Part shown: positions 15,624 through 23,896 of the stretch, in pieces
Numbering within the stretch: the stretch's first letter is position 1
Layout: every line of letters starts with the position of its first letter
Assembly (NCBI RefSeq): GCF_041821025.1
Contig: NZ_JBGUAY010000009.1
Span: forward strand, 62,001-126,000
Source of the DNA: Egicoccus sp. AB-alg6-2
Lineage (GTDB): Bacteria > Actinomycetota > Nitriliruptoria > Nitriliruptorales > Nitriliruptoraceae
DNA: 64,000 nt
Direction: 5' to 3'
Notes under the pieces: model-generated
The model's database searches: none
Seen by the model: the letters and a program-made list of their open reading frames with translations, nothing else
Told to the model about the DNA's origin: nothing
Program-made: the position numbers and the translations under genes

Positions 15624-15779
15624 GACCACTCCGATCGTCGACGCCGCCGAGGCGCACCATAGGTCGGCGCGACGGGTGCGTCCCTTACCGGCGAGGTCAT
15701 CGACGCGGCGACCTCGCCCATCGAAGGTGAGGGTGCGACCCCGGCCGAGTGCGCCGGGGCGGTGCCCGAGGAGGCAGCC

Positions 15780-16016
15780 ATGTCAGCCACGACCCGATCC
15801 GTCACGACCACCAATGCCTTCCGGAACATCCCGCCCCTCGCGGTCGTCGACCTGGTGCTCGGCGCGGCGCTGCTGGTCGTCGCCGGGCTGGACCCGCTCC
15901 ACCTGCCGACGTGGGCGAGGTGGGCCGTCGCCGGTGTCGGCGACCTGTTGCTGGTGATCGCGGCGGCGGCCTTCGTCCGTGCGGGGCGCGGGGGGCGCGT
16001 GCCTGGACGACGGTGA
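15780..16016 (+). CDS. Small two-helix membrane protein
   Basis: A 78-residue hypothetical protein with a short Thr/Ser N-terminus, two hydrophobic helices (LAVVDLVLGAALLVVAGL and a second around WAVAGVGDLLLVIAAAAFV) and a basic tail. ATG at 15780 is preceded by GAGGAGG. No family is recognised. The 156 bases between it and the divergent XRE gene hold no further gene. Confidence 0.6.
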   Translation: MSATTRSVTTTNAFRNIPPLAVVDLVLGAALLVVAGLDPLHLPTWARWAVAGVGDLLLVIAAAAFVRAGRGGRVPGRR

Positions 16017-16060
16017 CCAGCGGCCGGGCCGTCAGGGCGGGGCGCAGGTGCGCCCCGCTC

Positions 16061-16066
16061 TAGAGT
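16061..16066 (+). promoter_or_regulatory. Possible -10 element of the phosphohexomutase gene
   Basis: TAGAGT ends seven bases before the ATG at 16074, and no ribosome site lies between, so the transcript could be leaderless. No good -35 is present. The spacing matches the candidate elements before the ArsR and AlkB-like genes. Confidence 0.35.
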
Positions 16067-16073
16067 GGCCGCC

Positions 16074-17807
16074 ATGAGCGACCACGAACCCGCCCCCCAG
16101 CCGCAGCTCGACGACCTCCAGGCGCGTGCGCGCGCCTGGATCGCGGGCGACCCCGACGAGACCACCCGCAGCGAACTGCAGGCGCTGGTCGACGCGGGCG
16201 ACGAGGCCGAACTCCGCGAACGCGTCGGCGTCGGGCTCGAGTTCGGCACCGCCGGCCTGCGCGGCATCGTCGGTGCCGGCACCAACCGGATGAACCTCGC
16301 CGTCATCCGCCGCACCAGCCGCGGTCTGGCCGATCATCTGCTCGCGACCGTCCCCGACGCCGCCGACCGCGGGGTGGTGGTGGGCTTCGACGCCCGCATC
16401 GACTCCGAGGCCTTCGCCCGTGAGGCGGTGGCGGTGTTCGCCGGCGCGGGACTGAAGGTGCAGTGGTTCCCCTCGCCGCGGCCGACGCCACTGGTCGCCT
16501 ACGCGCAGAAGGTGCTGGATGCCGCGGCCGCGGTCGTGATCACCGCCAGCCACAACCCGCCGGAGTACAACGGCTACAAGGTGTACGCCGAGGGGGCCGC
16601 GCAGATCGTCCCGCCGGCCGACGCGGCGATCGCCGCCGCCATCGAGGCGACCGGTCCGTCCGTCGACATCCCGTTGGTCGACCCGCTCACGAGCGACCTC
16701 GTCGCGCCCGTCCCCGCCTCGGTCGTCGACCGCTACCTCGACGAGCTCGCGGCGGCGCGGCCCGACACGCCGGGACCGGACCTGACCCTGGTCTACACCC
16801 CACTGCACGGCGTCGGCGGCGAACTCGTCCAACGCGCCATGGCCGAAGCGGGGTTCGCCGACTTCCACGTCGTTCCATCGCAGGCGGAGCCGGACGGGCG
16901 GTTCCCGACCGTGCGGTTCCCCAACCCCGAGGAACCGGGCGCCATGGACGCCGCGGTCGAACTGGCCCGCGAGGTCGACGCCGATTTGGTGATCGCCAAC
17001 GACCCCGACGCGGATCGGCTGGCTGCCGCCGTCCCCGACGGCGCTGGCGGCTACCGGTTGCTCACCGGCAACCAGATCGGTGTCCTGCTCACCGACCACC
17101 TGCTCGCCGGCAGCGACGCGGACCGCCCCCTGGTGGTGGCCTCGATCGTGTCGACACCGATGTTTCGCGACGTCGCGGCCCACTACGGCGCCCACGCCGA
17201 GTTCACGCTCACCGGCTTCAAGTGGATCTGCGCCGCGGCACGTGACCTCGAACGTGCCGATGGACGCTCCTTCGTCTACGGCTTCGAGGAGGCGTTGGGA
17301 TCCTCGGTCGGCACCGTCGTCCGCGACAAGGACGGGATCGGTGCCGCGGTGGCGTTCGCCGGGCTCGCCCGGTCCCTGGCCGCCGAGGGCCGCACCGTCA
17401 GCGACCGTCTCGACGAGCTGTACCGGCGCCACGGGCTGTGGGTGAGCCACCAGCACTCCATCACCCGCCCCGGCAGTGCCGGCCTGGCCGAGATCGCGAC
17501 CGCGATGGCCAAGCTCGAGACCCAGGTCCCCGAGGCGCTCGCCGGCCAGCAGGTCCTGTCCAGCGTCGACTACCGCACCGGCGCCGAGGAACGTCCGCCC
17601 TGGCTGGAGGCGCACGACATGGTGGCGTTCGAGCTGACCGACGGGCGGGCCCTGATCCGTCCCTCGGGCACCGAACCCAAGCTCAAGATCTACGTCGACC
17701 TGCGCGGCGAGGTGCGCCCCGAGGACGATCTCGACGCGCGCAGTGAAGAGTTGCTCGCCCGCGCCACGACGGTCGCCGAGGAGCTCGCCGCCTTCGTCGG
17801 GCTCTGA
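16074..17807 (+). CDS. Phosphoglucomutase/phosphomannomutase family enzyme
   Basis: A 577-residue alpha-D-phosphohexomutase, which moves phosphate between C1 and C6 of hexoses. All four signatures are present: the phospho-serine loop TASHNPPEYNGYKVY (Ser159), the metal-binding NDPDADRLA, the sugar-binding GFEEALG, and the phosphate-binding RPSGTEPKLKIY near the C-terminus. The length fits the longer PMM/PGM group. ATG at 16074 is preferred over GTG at 16065. It links glycolysis to glycogen or cell-envelope sugars; a glycolytic aldolase gene follows. Confidence 0.93.
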   Translation: MSDHEPAPQPQLDDLQARARAWIAGDPDETTRSELQALVDAGDEAELRERVGVGLEFGTAGLRGIVGAGTNRMNLAVIRRTSRGLADHLLATVPDAADRGVVVGFDARIDSEAFAREAVAVFAGAGLKVQWFPSPRPTPLVAYAQKVLDAAAAVVITASHNPPEYNGYKVYAEGAAQIVPPADAAIAAAIEATGPSVDIPLVDPLTSDLVAPVPASVVDRYLDELAAARPDTPGPDLTLVYTPLHGVGGELVQRAMAEAGFADFHVVPSQAEPDGRFPTVRFPNPEEPGAMDAAVELAREVDADLVIANDPDADRLAAAVPDGAGGYRLLTGNQIGVLLTDHLLAGSDADRPLVVASIVSTPMFRDVAAHYGAHAEFTLTGFKWICAAARDLERADGRSFVYGFEEALGSSVGTVVRDKDGIGAAVAFAGLARSLAAEGRTVSDRLDELYRRHGLWVSHQHSITRPGSAGLAEIATAMAKLETQVPEALAGQQVLSSVDYRTGAEERPPWLEAHDMVAFELTDGRALIRPSGTEPKLKIYVDLRGEVRPEDDLDARSEELLARATTVAEELAAFVGL

Positions 17808-17907
17808 GCCCTCCGCCCCGGGCGCGCTCGTCCGGTTCGCTCCACGTCCTCGTCGCCCCGCCTACGCTCGTTCCCCTTCGATCCCCGCACCAGCAGGAGT
17901 CGCACCC

Positions 17908-18930
17908 ATGCCGATCGCAACGCCCGAGGTCTACGAGCAGATGCTCGACAGCGCCAAGCGTGGCGCCTTCGCCTTCCCCGCGATCAACGTCACCTCGTCG
18001 CAGACCCTCAACGCCGCCCTGGCCGGTCTCGCCGAGGCCGAGAGCGACGGGATCGTGCAGGTCTCGACCGGTGGTGCGGCCTACTGGTCGGGCTCGACGC
18101 AGAAGAACATGGTCACCGGCGCGGTCGCGTTCGCCGAGTACGCACGGGTCGTCGCCGAGCAGTACCCGGTCAACGTGGCGCTGCACACCGATCACTGCCC
18201 CAAGGACAAGCTCGACGACTTCATGCGGCCGCTGGCCGAGATCTCCAAGCAGCGCGTGGCTCGCGGCGAACAGCCACTGTTCAACTCGCACATGTGGGAC
18301 GGCTCGGCGGTCGAACTCGAGGAGAACCTCTCGATCGCCCGCGAACTGCTCGCGACCTGCACGGCCGGCAGGACCATCATGGAGATGGAGATCGGCGTCG
18401 TCGGTGGCGAGGAGGACGGCATCGTCGGCGAGATGAACGAGAAGCTGTACTCCACGCCGGGCGACGCCATGCGGGTGGCCGAGACGCTGGGCACCGGTGA
18501 GAACGGCCGCTACCTGCTCGCCGCCACCTTCGGCAACGTCCACGGGGTCTACAAGCCGGGGCACGTGCAGCTGCGGCCCTCGATCCTCAAGGACCTCCAG
18601 GACGCCGTCGCCGGCTCGACGGGCACCAAGCAGCCGTTCGACCTCGTCTTCCACGGCGGTTCGGGCTCCACGCTCGAGGAGATCCACGAGGCGCTCGACC
18701 ACGGCGTCGTGAAGATGAACATCGACACAGACACGCAGTACGCGTTCACGCGTCCCGTCGCCGACCACATGCTGCGCAACTACGACGGCGTGCTGAAGGT
18801 CGACGGCGAGGTCGGCAACAAGAAGGTCTACGACCCGCGCAGCTGGGGCGCGTCGGCGGAGGCCGGCATGGCGAAGCGCGTCGTCGAGGCGTGCCAGATG
18901 CTGCGCTCGGCCGGCACCCGGATCCGCTGA
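17908..18930 (+). CDS. fba: Class II fructose-bisphosphate aldolase
   Basis: A 340-residue zinc aldolase that interconverts fructose 1,6-bisphosphate and two triose phosphates. The zinc and active-site motifs are LHTDHCPKDKL, MEMEIGVVGGEEDG, GNVHGVYKPG, FHGGSGST and KMNIDTDTQYAF, matching the long class IIA type. ATG at 17908 follows CAGGAG. It is preceded by a 100-base gap holding a possible TACGCT -10 element and is followed after three bases by a small metallopeptidase gene. Confidence 0.96.
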   Translation: MPIATPEVYEQMLDSAKRGAFAFPAINVTSSQTLNAALAGLAEAESDGIVQVSTGGAAYWSGSTQKNMVTGAVAFAEYARVVAEQYPVNVALHTDHCPKDKLDDFMRPLAEISKQRVARGEQPLFNSHMWDGSAVELEENLSIARELLATCTAGRTIMEMEIGVVGGEEDGIVGEMNEKLYSTPGDAMRVAETLGTGENGRYLLAATFGNVHGVYKPGHVQLRPSILKDLQDAVAGSTGTKQPFDLVFHGGSGSTLEEIHEALDHGVVKMNIDTDTQYAFTRPVADHMLRNYDGVLKVDGEVGNKKVYDPRSWGASAEAGMAKRVVEACQMLRSAGTRIR

Positions 18931-18933
18931 CGC

Positions 18934-19278
18934 GTGGACCCGATCTCCGAGGAGCGCTTCGAACAACTGGTCGGTGAGGCCCTCGACGAGGTGCCCGACG
19001 AACTGTGGGAGCAGTTCGACAACGTCGTGGTCCTCATCGAGGACCGTCACGAGGACGAACCGGACCTGCTCGGGATCTATGAGGGCATCCCGCTGACCGA
19101 ACGCGAGGAGTACGCGGGCGCGATGCCCGACGTCATCCGGGTCTTCCGGCTCGCGCTGTGCGACTTCTGCGAGGACGAGCAGCACCTCGTCGACGAGGTC
19201 TATGTCACGGTCGTGCACGAGTTCGCCCATCACCTCGGCATCGACGACGACCGGTTGCACGAACTCGGCTGGGCGTGA
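18934..19278 (+). CDS. Minigluzincin-type metallopeptidase-like protein
   Basis: A 114-residue protein with a zinc-protease signature HEFAHHLGIDD: H95, E96 and H99 plus a downstream acidic ligand. It matches the small metallopeptidase family widespread in actinobacteria (GIYEGIPLTEREEY in the N-terminal half is typical). No signal peptide, so it acts in the cytoplasm if active. GTG at 18934 is three bases after the aldolase stop, and its TGA overlaps the next ATG by one base, so the three genes probably form an operon. The substrate is unknown. Confidence 0.85.
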   Translation: MDPISEERFEQLVGEALDEVPDELWEQFDNVVVLIEDRHEDEPDLLGIYEGIPLTEREEYAGAMPDVIRVFRLALCDFCEDEQHLVDEVYVTVVHEFAHHLGIDDDRLHELGWA

Positions 19279-19994
19279 TGGTGCGGCTGCCGTTCGAGGA
19301 ACTGGATTCGCAGTCGACGCCGATGGGCGAGATCAATCTGCGGCGGCGGATCGAGCCGTCGCGGCAGGTCGACGTCTACGAGGTCAAGCTCGGTGACGAG
19401 TTCCTGATGTCGAGCCTGTTCACGGTCGCCGAGATCGAACTCGCACGTCTCGGACTCGCCGCGGTCGACGGCGACGACCTCGACGTGGTGGTCGGGGGGC
19501 TGGGGCTCGGCTACACGGCCGTCGCCGCGCTCGAGGACGAACGGGTCCGGTCGTTGACCGTCGTCGAGGCACTGCCGGAGGTCATCGGCTGGCACGAACG
19601 TCGCCTGCTGCCCGAAGCGTCCCGGTTGGTCGACGACGGCCGCACGCGGCTGGTTCGCGGCGACTTCTTCGCGCTGGCGGCCGGGGACGAGGGCTTCGAT
19701 CCGCACGCGCCCGGGCGGAGGTTCGACGCGATCCTGTTGGACGTCGACCACTCGCCCCGCCACGTCCTGCATCGCAGCCATGCCGGCTTCTACACCCCGG
19801 ACGGGTTGCGCGCGATGTCCCGCTTCCTCGGTCCGGACGGCGTGTTCGCCCTGTGGTCCGACGATCCGCCCGACGACGGCTTCCTCGACGTGCTGCACGA
19901 GCTGTTCAGCCACGCCCGTGCCGAGGTCGTGGCCTTCGACAACTTCTACACCGGCGGCGAGTCGACGAACACCGTCTACGTCGCCCGCCGCTGA
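19278..19994 (+). CDS. Spermidine-synthase-like methyltransferase-fold protein
   Basis: A 238-residue protein with the SpeE-type Rossmann core: VVVGGLGLGYTAVAAL is the nucleotide loop, LTVVEALPEVIGWH the next strand, and FDAILLDVDHSPRHVL the catalytic region. The N-terminal tetramerisation domain of true spermidine synthases is missing, so aminopropyl transfer is unproven; such proteins are usually annotated as spermidine-synthase-like. The ATG overlaps the preceding stop (TGATG). Confidence 0.8.
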   Translation: MVRLPFEELDSQSTPMGEINLRRRIEPSRQVDVYEVKLGDEFLMSSLFTVAEIELARLGLAAVDGDDLDVVVGGLGLGYTAVAALEDERVRSLTVVEALPEVIGWHERRLLPEASRLVDDGRTRLVRGDFFALAAGDEGFDPHAPGRRFDAILLDVDHSPRHVLHRSHAGFYTPDGLRAMSRFLGPDGVFALWSDDPPDDGFLDVLHELFSHARAEVVAFDNFYTGGESTNTVYVARR

Positions 19995-20059
19995 CCATGT
20001 CGCGGCAGCGCGTCGGTGTCGCGCCAGACCCGCACCGGTGCGTAGCTGCCGCGACATGG
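19995..20059. repeat. Long perfect inverted repeat in an intergenic region
   Basis: CCATGTCGCGGCAGC (19995-20009) is repeated exactly inverted as GCTGCCGCGACATGG (20045-20059) with 35 bases between. A third partial copy, TCGCGACATGG, follows at 20068-20078 in the orientation of the second arm. It fills the gap between convergent genes, so it could be a bidirectional transcription stop or a REP-like interspersed element. Confidence 0.8.
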
Positions 20060-20096
20060 ATGAGGAGTCGCGACATGGTTGTCCGCCGCGCCGATG

Positions 20097-20393
20097 TCAG
20101 CCGCCGGCCATGGCGCCGATGACGGCGAACGGTTCCTCGCCGCGCGCGATCGCCTCGGGCAGCGGATCGTCGGGGGAGTCGTGCGAGAGGTCGCGGCCGC
20201 AGGCGAAGAAGCGCACGAACGCCCGCCGCTGGTGGGTGCCGTGGTCGCGGATCGTGCCGCGCAGGACCGGGTAGCTCGCCTCGAGGGCGTCGAGCACCGC
20301 ACGCTGGGTGACCGGGCCGTCGACCTCCAGTCGGACCTCGTGACCCACCTTCGCCAGCGTTCGCAGGTGGGTGGGGAGCAGGACGCGGATCAT
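20097..20393 (-). CDS. ThiS/MoaD-like ubiquitin-fold protein
   Basis: A 98-residue protein: [21 protein letters not shown] starts a beta-grasp fold, [16 protein letters not shown] is the central helix, and the C-terminus ends in a Gly-Gly pair (AMAGG) as in sulfur-carrier proteins that are adenylated and thiocarboxylated. ATG at 20393 overlaps the stop of the upstream propeller gene (ATGA), so the two are coupled. No activating enzyme or molybdopterin/thiamine gene is nearby, so its sulfur-carrier pathway is unknown. Confidence 0.82.
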   Translation of the reverse strand: MIRVLLPTHLRTLAKVGHEVRLEVDGPVTQRAVLDALEASYPVLRGTIRDHGTHQRRAFVRFFACGRDLSHDSPDDPLPEAIARGEEPFAVIGAMAGG

Positions 20394-21505
20394 GACAGCG
20401 TCTGCACCTCGACCGAGAGGATGCGCGGCAACCCCTCGACGATCGGCGCCCAGGAGTCGCCCGCGTCGGCCGAACCGAACAACTGCCCGCTGGTGGTGCC
20501 GACGTACACGCCGCAGTCGTCGAGGTGGTCGACCGCCATCGCGTCGCGCAGGACGTTGACGTAGCAGTTCTGCTGCGGCAGCCCCTTGGTGAGCGGCTCC
20601 CACTCGCCGCCGCCGGTCCGGCTGCGATAGACCTTCAGCGCGCCGTCGATGGGGTAGTGCTCCGCGTCGGACTTGATCGGTACGACGTAGACCGTCTCGG
20701 GTTCGTGGGCATGCACGTCGATGACGAAGCCGAAGTCGGTGGGAAGGTCGCCGCTGACCTCACGCCAGGAGTCACCGCCGTCATCGCTGCGCATCACGTC
20801 CCAGTGCTTCTGCATGAACAGCGTCTGTGGTGTCGACGGATGCCGCGCGATCTTGTGCACGCAGTGGCCGACCTCGGCGTCCTGATCGGGGATCTCCCCG
20901 GATCGCAGCCCCTTGTTGGTCGCCTTCCAGGTCGCCCCGCCGTCGTCGGTGCGGAAGGTGCCCGCGGCCGAGATCGCCACCAGCAGCCGTTGCGGGTCCG
21001 TCGGATCCTGGACGATGGTGTGCAGGCACAGGCCTCCGGCCCCGGGCTGCCACGACGAGCCGGTGCCGTGCTCGCGCAGGCCGCGCAGCTCCTGCCACGT
21101 CCCGCCGGCGTCGTCCGAGCGGAACAACCCCGCGTCCTCGATGCCGGCGTAGACGACGTCGGGTTCGGTCAGCGACGGCTCGAGGTGCCACACCTTGGCG
21201 AACTCCCACGGGTGCGGCGTGCCGTCGTACCACTGGTGGGTGCCGGGCACGCTGGCATAGCTGAACTCGTTGCCGACCGGGTTCCACGAGCGTCCACCGT
21301 CGTCCGAGCGCTGGATCACCTGCCCGAACCAGCCGCCGCACTGGGAGGCGTAGATGCGGTCGGGGTCGAGTGGCGAGCCCTGGACGTGGAAGACCTCCCA
21401 CCCGCCGAACAACGGCCCCTGGACGTCCCAGTCCCTGCGTCGCTCGTCCGACGCGAGCACGAACGCGCCCTTCGCCGTGCCCACCAGGACCCGCACGCCA
21501 GCCAT
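20390..21505 (-). CDS. Asp-box beta-propeller (sialidase/BNR-like) protein
   Basis: A 371-residue protein with at least five Asp-box/BNR repeats ([40 protein letters not shown]), which mark blades of a WD40/sialidase-type propeller. There is no signal peptide, so it should be cytoplasmic, and the arginine triad of real sialidases is not apparent. It is translationally coupled to the ThiS-like gene, an association I have the impression is common in actinobacteria. ATG at 21505 follows GGAGAGCG. The function is unknown. Confidence 0.82.
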   Translation of the reverse strand: MAGVRVLVGTAKGAFVLASDERRRDWDVQGPLFGGWEVFHVQGSPLDPDRIYASQCGGWFGQVIQRSDDGGRSWNPVGNEFSYASVPGTHQWYDGTPHPWEFAKVWHLEPSLTEPDVVYAGIEDAGLFRSDDAGGTWQELRGLREHGTGSSWQPGAGGLCLHTIVQDPTDPQRLLVAISAAGTFRTDDGGATWKATNKGLRSGEIPDQDAEVGHCVHKIARHPSTPQTLFMQKHWDVMRSDDGGDSWREVSGDLPTDFGFVIDVHAHEPETVYVVPIKSDAEHYPIDGALKVYRSRTGGGEWEPLTKGLPQQNCYVNVLRDAMAVDHLDDCGVYVGTTSGQLFGSADAGDSWAPIVEGLPRILSVEVQTLS

Positions 21506-21611
21506 CGGTCGCTCTCCTTCGTCGTCGCTGTGGTCGTCCGTTGGGCAGACGACGGCGGGGGACCGAACTCATCGGTCCTCGTTGACCGCGATTCTGGCAG
21601 AACGACCCGGC

Positions 21612-22745
21612 TCAGGCGGCCCTGGGGAGCGTGAACCGGAAGGTGGCGCCGGCACCTCGTGGGCTGTCGGCGGTGAGCCTGCCGCCGTGCATCTCGACGA
21701 ACTGTCTGGCGATGGACAGGCCGAGCCCCGTTCCGCCCCGGTCGCCGCGCTCGAACCGGTCGAAGACCCGCGCCAGGAGTTCGGCCGGGATGCCGGGCCC
21801 GTCGTCGTTGACCTCGACGACGACGTGGTCGCCGTCGACCTCGGCGCACACGGCGATCGCCGTGCCCTCCGGGGTGTGGCGCGCCGCGTTGCCGAGCAGG
21901 TTGCGAAGGATCCGTTCGAGGCCGTGGGGATCGGCCTCGACGACGAGGTCGTCGACCTTGCAGGTCACGTTCCGGTTGCCGAACACCGGTGTCATGTCCG
22001 ACAGCAGGCGCCCGACGAAGGTCGCCAACGGGACCCGGGCGGGTCGCAGCACGACGCAGCCCTCGCTGAGACGGGTGTAGGAACTCAGGTTCGAGATCAG
22101 TTCCTGCAGCGTGCGGGCGTTGGACCGCAGACGTTGATGGATGTCGTCCTTCATGTCGTCGGGGAGGTCGCCGGCCGCAAGCAGGTCGAGGAAACCGCTG
22201 ATGCCGATGATGGGGGTCTGCAGATCGTGGACGACGGTGTTGATGAAGTCGCGCCGCCACCGGTCGAGTTCCTCGAGCCGGGTCAACGCCTGGCCGCGTT
22301 CCTCGAGCAGCCGTTCGCGTGACGCCGCGGACTGGTGGCCCTGGGTCACGTCGCGGACGACCTGCGCGAACCCGCTGTGCTCGCCGGCGTCGTCGAAGAG
22401 GGGGGTGGTCACGACGTCGGCCCAGAACGTCGACCCGTCCTTGCGGACCCGCCAGCCGCTGTGCTCGGCCCGTCCTTCGGCCAGCGCCGTCTTCAGCAGA
22501 TGAGCGGGCAGGTCAGCGTCGAGCTGATCGCCGGCGTGGAAGACGGCGTCGTGGGACCCGAGGACGTCGTCGGGCAGGTGGCCGTGCAGGCGTTGGGCGC
22601 CGACGTTCCAGCTCTCGACCAGGCCGGTCGGCCCCAGCAGGTAGATCGCGTGGTCGGTGACCGACTCGACGAACAGCTGGAAGCGTTCCTCGCTGCGTCG
22701 GAGCGCAGCGAACGCCTCGGCGTCGTCGAGGGATGGGTCGGGCAC
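21612..22745 (-). CDS. PAS-domain sensor histidine kinase
   Basis: A 377-residue soluble kinase. Residues ~15-135 form a PAS domain (FQLFVESVTDHAIYLLGPTG, then a conserved WNVGAQRLHGH). A coiled linker leads to the DHp domain with H173 in VVHDLQTPIIGISGF. The ATPase domain has the N-box NLLGNAARHTPEG, G1 DDGPGIP and G2 GGTGLGLSIA. No transmembrane segment. GTG at 22745 follows AAGGAGC. No response regulator is adjacent, so it is an orphan whose partner lies elsewhere. Confidence 0.93.
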   Translation of the reverse strand: MPDPSLDDAEAFAALRRSEERFQLFVESVTDHAIYLLGPTGLVESWNVGAQRLHGHLPDDVLGSHDAVFHAGDQLDADLPAHLLKTALAEGRAEHSGWRVRKDGSTFWADVVTTPLFDDAGEHSGFAQVVRDVTQGHQSAASRERLLEERGQALTRLEELDRWRRDFINTVVHDLQTPIIGISGFLDLLAAGDLPDDMKDDIHQRLRSNARTLQELISNLSSYTRLSEGCVVLRPARVPLATFVGRLLSDMTPVFGNRNVTCKVDDLVVEADPHGLERILRNLLGNAARHTPEGTAIAVCAEVDGDHVVVEVNDDGPGIPAELLARVFDRFERGDRGGTGLGLSIARQFVEMHGGRLTADSPRGAGATFRFTLPRAA

Positions 22746-22950
22746 GCAACGCTCCTTGTCTGAACGTTTCTGGCGCAAAGGATGCAAGGTAGCCACCGTC
22801 CGCCGCCCGCGAACCTGGCCGCGGCCACCCCGCCAGGTCACCATCGCGGGCGCGGCACGCGGCCCGGTGAAGTGGGGCCCGAAGGCCCTGTGCCACCACC
22901 GGAGATCGGCGCAACCTGGGGGCACCGGTTCGACACGAGGGGACACGAGG

Positions 22951-23451
22951 ATGCGGGTACTGGTGGCGGTGGCGTCGCGGCACGGTGCCACCCACGAGAT
23001 CGCGGCCGCACTCGGTGAGCGCCTTGCGGGACATGGCCTGCGCGTGGTGGTGGCAGATGCCGAGGTCGTCGACGACCTCGAACGCTACGACGCCGTCGTG
23101 CTCGGGAGCGCCGTGTACGCCGGGCACTGGCTCGAGTCGGCCCGCGACCTGGTCGAGCGGTTGCGCGACCCGCTGATGCAGCGGCCGCTGTGGCTGTTCT
23201 CGTCCGGGCCGGTCGGTACGCCACCGAAGCCGGTCGAGGAGGCGCTCGAGCCGCAACGGCTCGCGCGTGAACTCGGCGCCCGTGCCCACCGGGTCTTCGC
23301 GGGCCGGATCGACCGCGACCGGCTCACCTTCGGGGAGCGGGCGTTGGTGCGGGCGCTGCGGGCACCCGTCGGTGACTTCCGGAACTGGGCCGACGTGGCG
23401 TCGTGGGCCGACGAGATCCATGCCGCCCTGGTGGCCGCGCCGGCGGTCTGA
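22951..23451 (+). CDS. Flavodoxin-domain (protoporphyrinogen oxidase HemG-like) protein
   Basis: A 166-residue flavodoxin-fold protein: VLVAVASRHGATHEIAAAL is the FMN phosphate loop, AVVLGSAVYAGHW the second loop, and PLWLFSSGPVG the third. This matches the Flavodoxin_5 group that includes HemG, although actinobacteria rarely use HemG for haem synthesis. ATG at 22951 follows ACGAGG. It is divergent from the kinase gene; the 205 bases between hold no gene. Confidence 0.87.
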   Translation: MRVLVAVASRHGATHEIAAALGERLAGHGLRVVVADAEVVDDLERYDAVVLGSAVYAGHWLESARDLVERLRDPLMQRPLWLFSSGPVGTPPKPVEEALEPQRLARELGARAHRVFAGRIDRDRLTFGERALVRALRAPVGDFRNWADVASWADEIHAALVAAPAV

Positions 23452-23472
23452 CCTCGACCATCGACAACAGCA

Positions 23473-23496
23473 CGAGCCCCGCCGAAGCGGGGCTCG
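23473..23496 (-). terminator. Strong terminator, probably of the cold-shock gene
   Basis: A 10-bp perfect stem CGAGCCCCGC/GCGGGGCTCG encloses CGAA on the plus strand, which is TTCG in the minus-strand transcript, giving a stable cUUCGg loop. On the minus strand it is followed by TGCTGTTGTCG. It lies between the convergent flavodoxin and cold-shock genes and may serve both. Confidence 0.75.
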
Positions 23497-23566
23497 TCTC
23501 GATCGTGGTGTCCGTCGGGCTACAACGCCTTACGCGAACCTCAAGATCGTCCGTGCGTCAATCCCC

Positions 23567-23770
23567 TCAGAGGGGCGTGACCTCGGTCGCCTGCGGGCCC
23601 TTCTGACCCTGACCGACGTTGAACTCGACGCGCTGACCTTCGTCCAGGGACTTGTAGCCCTGGGACTGGATCGCGGAGAAGTGGACGAACAGGTCATCGC
23701 CGCCCTCGGCCGGGGTGATGAACCCGAAGCCCTTGTCAGCGTTGAACCACTTGACGGTGCCCTCTGGCAT
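23567..23770 (-). CDS. cspA: Cold-shock protein (CspA family)
   Basis: A 67-residue single cold-shock domain: [15 protein letters not shown] carries RNP1 and [10 protein letters not shown] carries RNP2; the protein starts MPEGTVKWF as in actinobacterial CspA. It binds single-stranded RNA/DNA as a chaperone. ATG at 23770 follows AGGAAAC. About 125 bases separate it from the upstream nurA stop, a stretch AT-richer than its surroundings, which could be a regulatory leader as in other csp genes. Confidence 0.96.
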   Translation of the reverse strand: MPEGTVKWFNADKGFGFITPAEGGDDLFVHFSAIQSQGYKSLDEGQRVEFNVGQGQKGPQATEVTPL

Positions 23771-23896
23771 GTTTCGTTTCCTATCGAAAAACGCGCGGTC
23801 CAGGATGTTCCCGACGAAAGCGAGGAACTTGGGGTCCTGACCACGCGATGCACGAAGCATAGCCGTTCGCTCGCCTCGCTGCACAGGGGCGCGAGG

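Noticed and set aside
16032-17615. A minus-strand open frame of over 500 codons antisense to the phosphohexomutase
   Set aside because: The plus strand carries all four phosphohexomutase motifs; the antisense translation is low-complexity Gly/Asp/Arg.
20390-21505. The Asp-box protein as a secreted sialidase
   Set aside because: It has no signal peptide and no visible arginine triad; Asp-boxes alone mark the propeller fold only.
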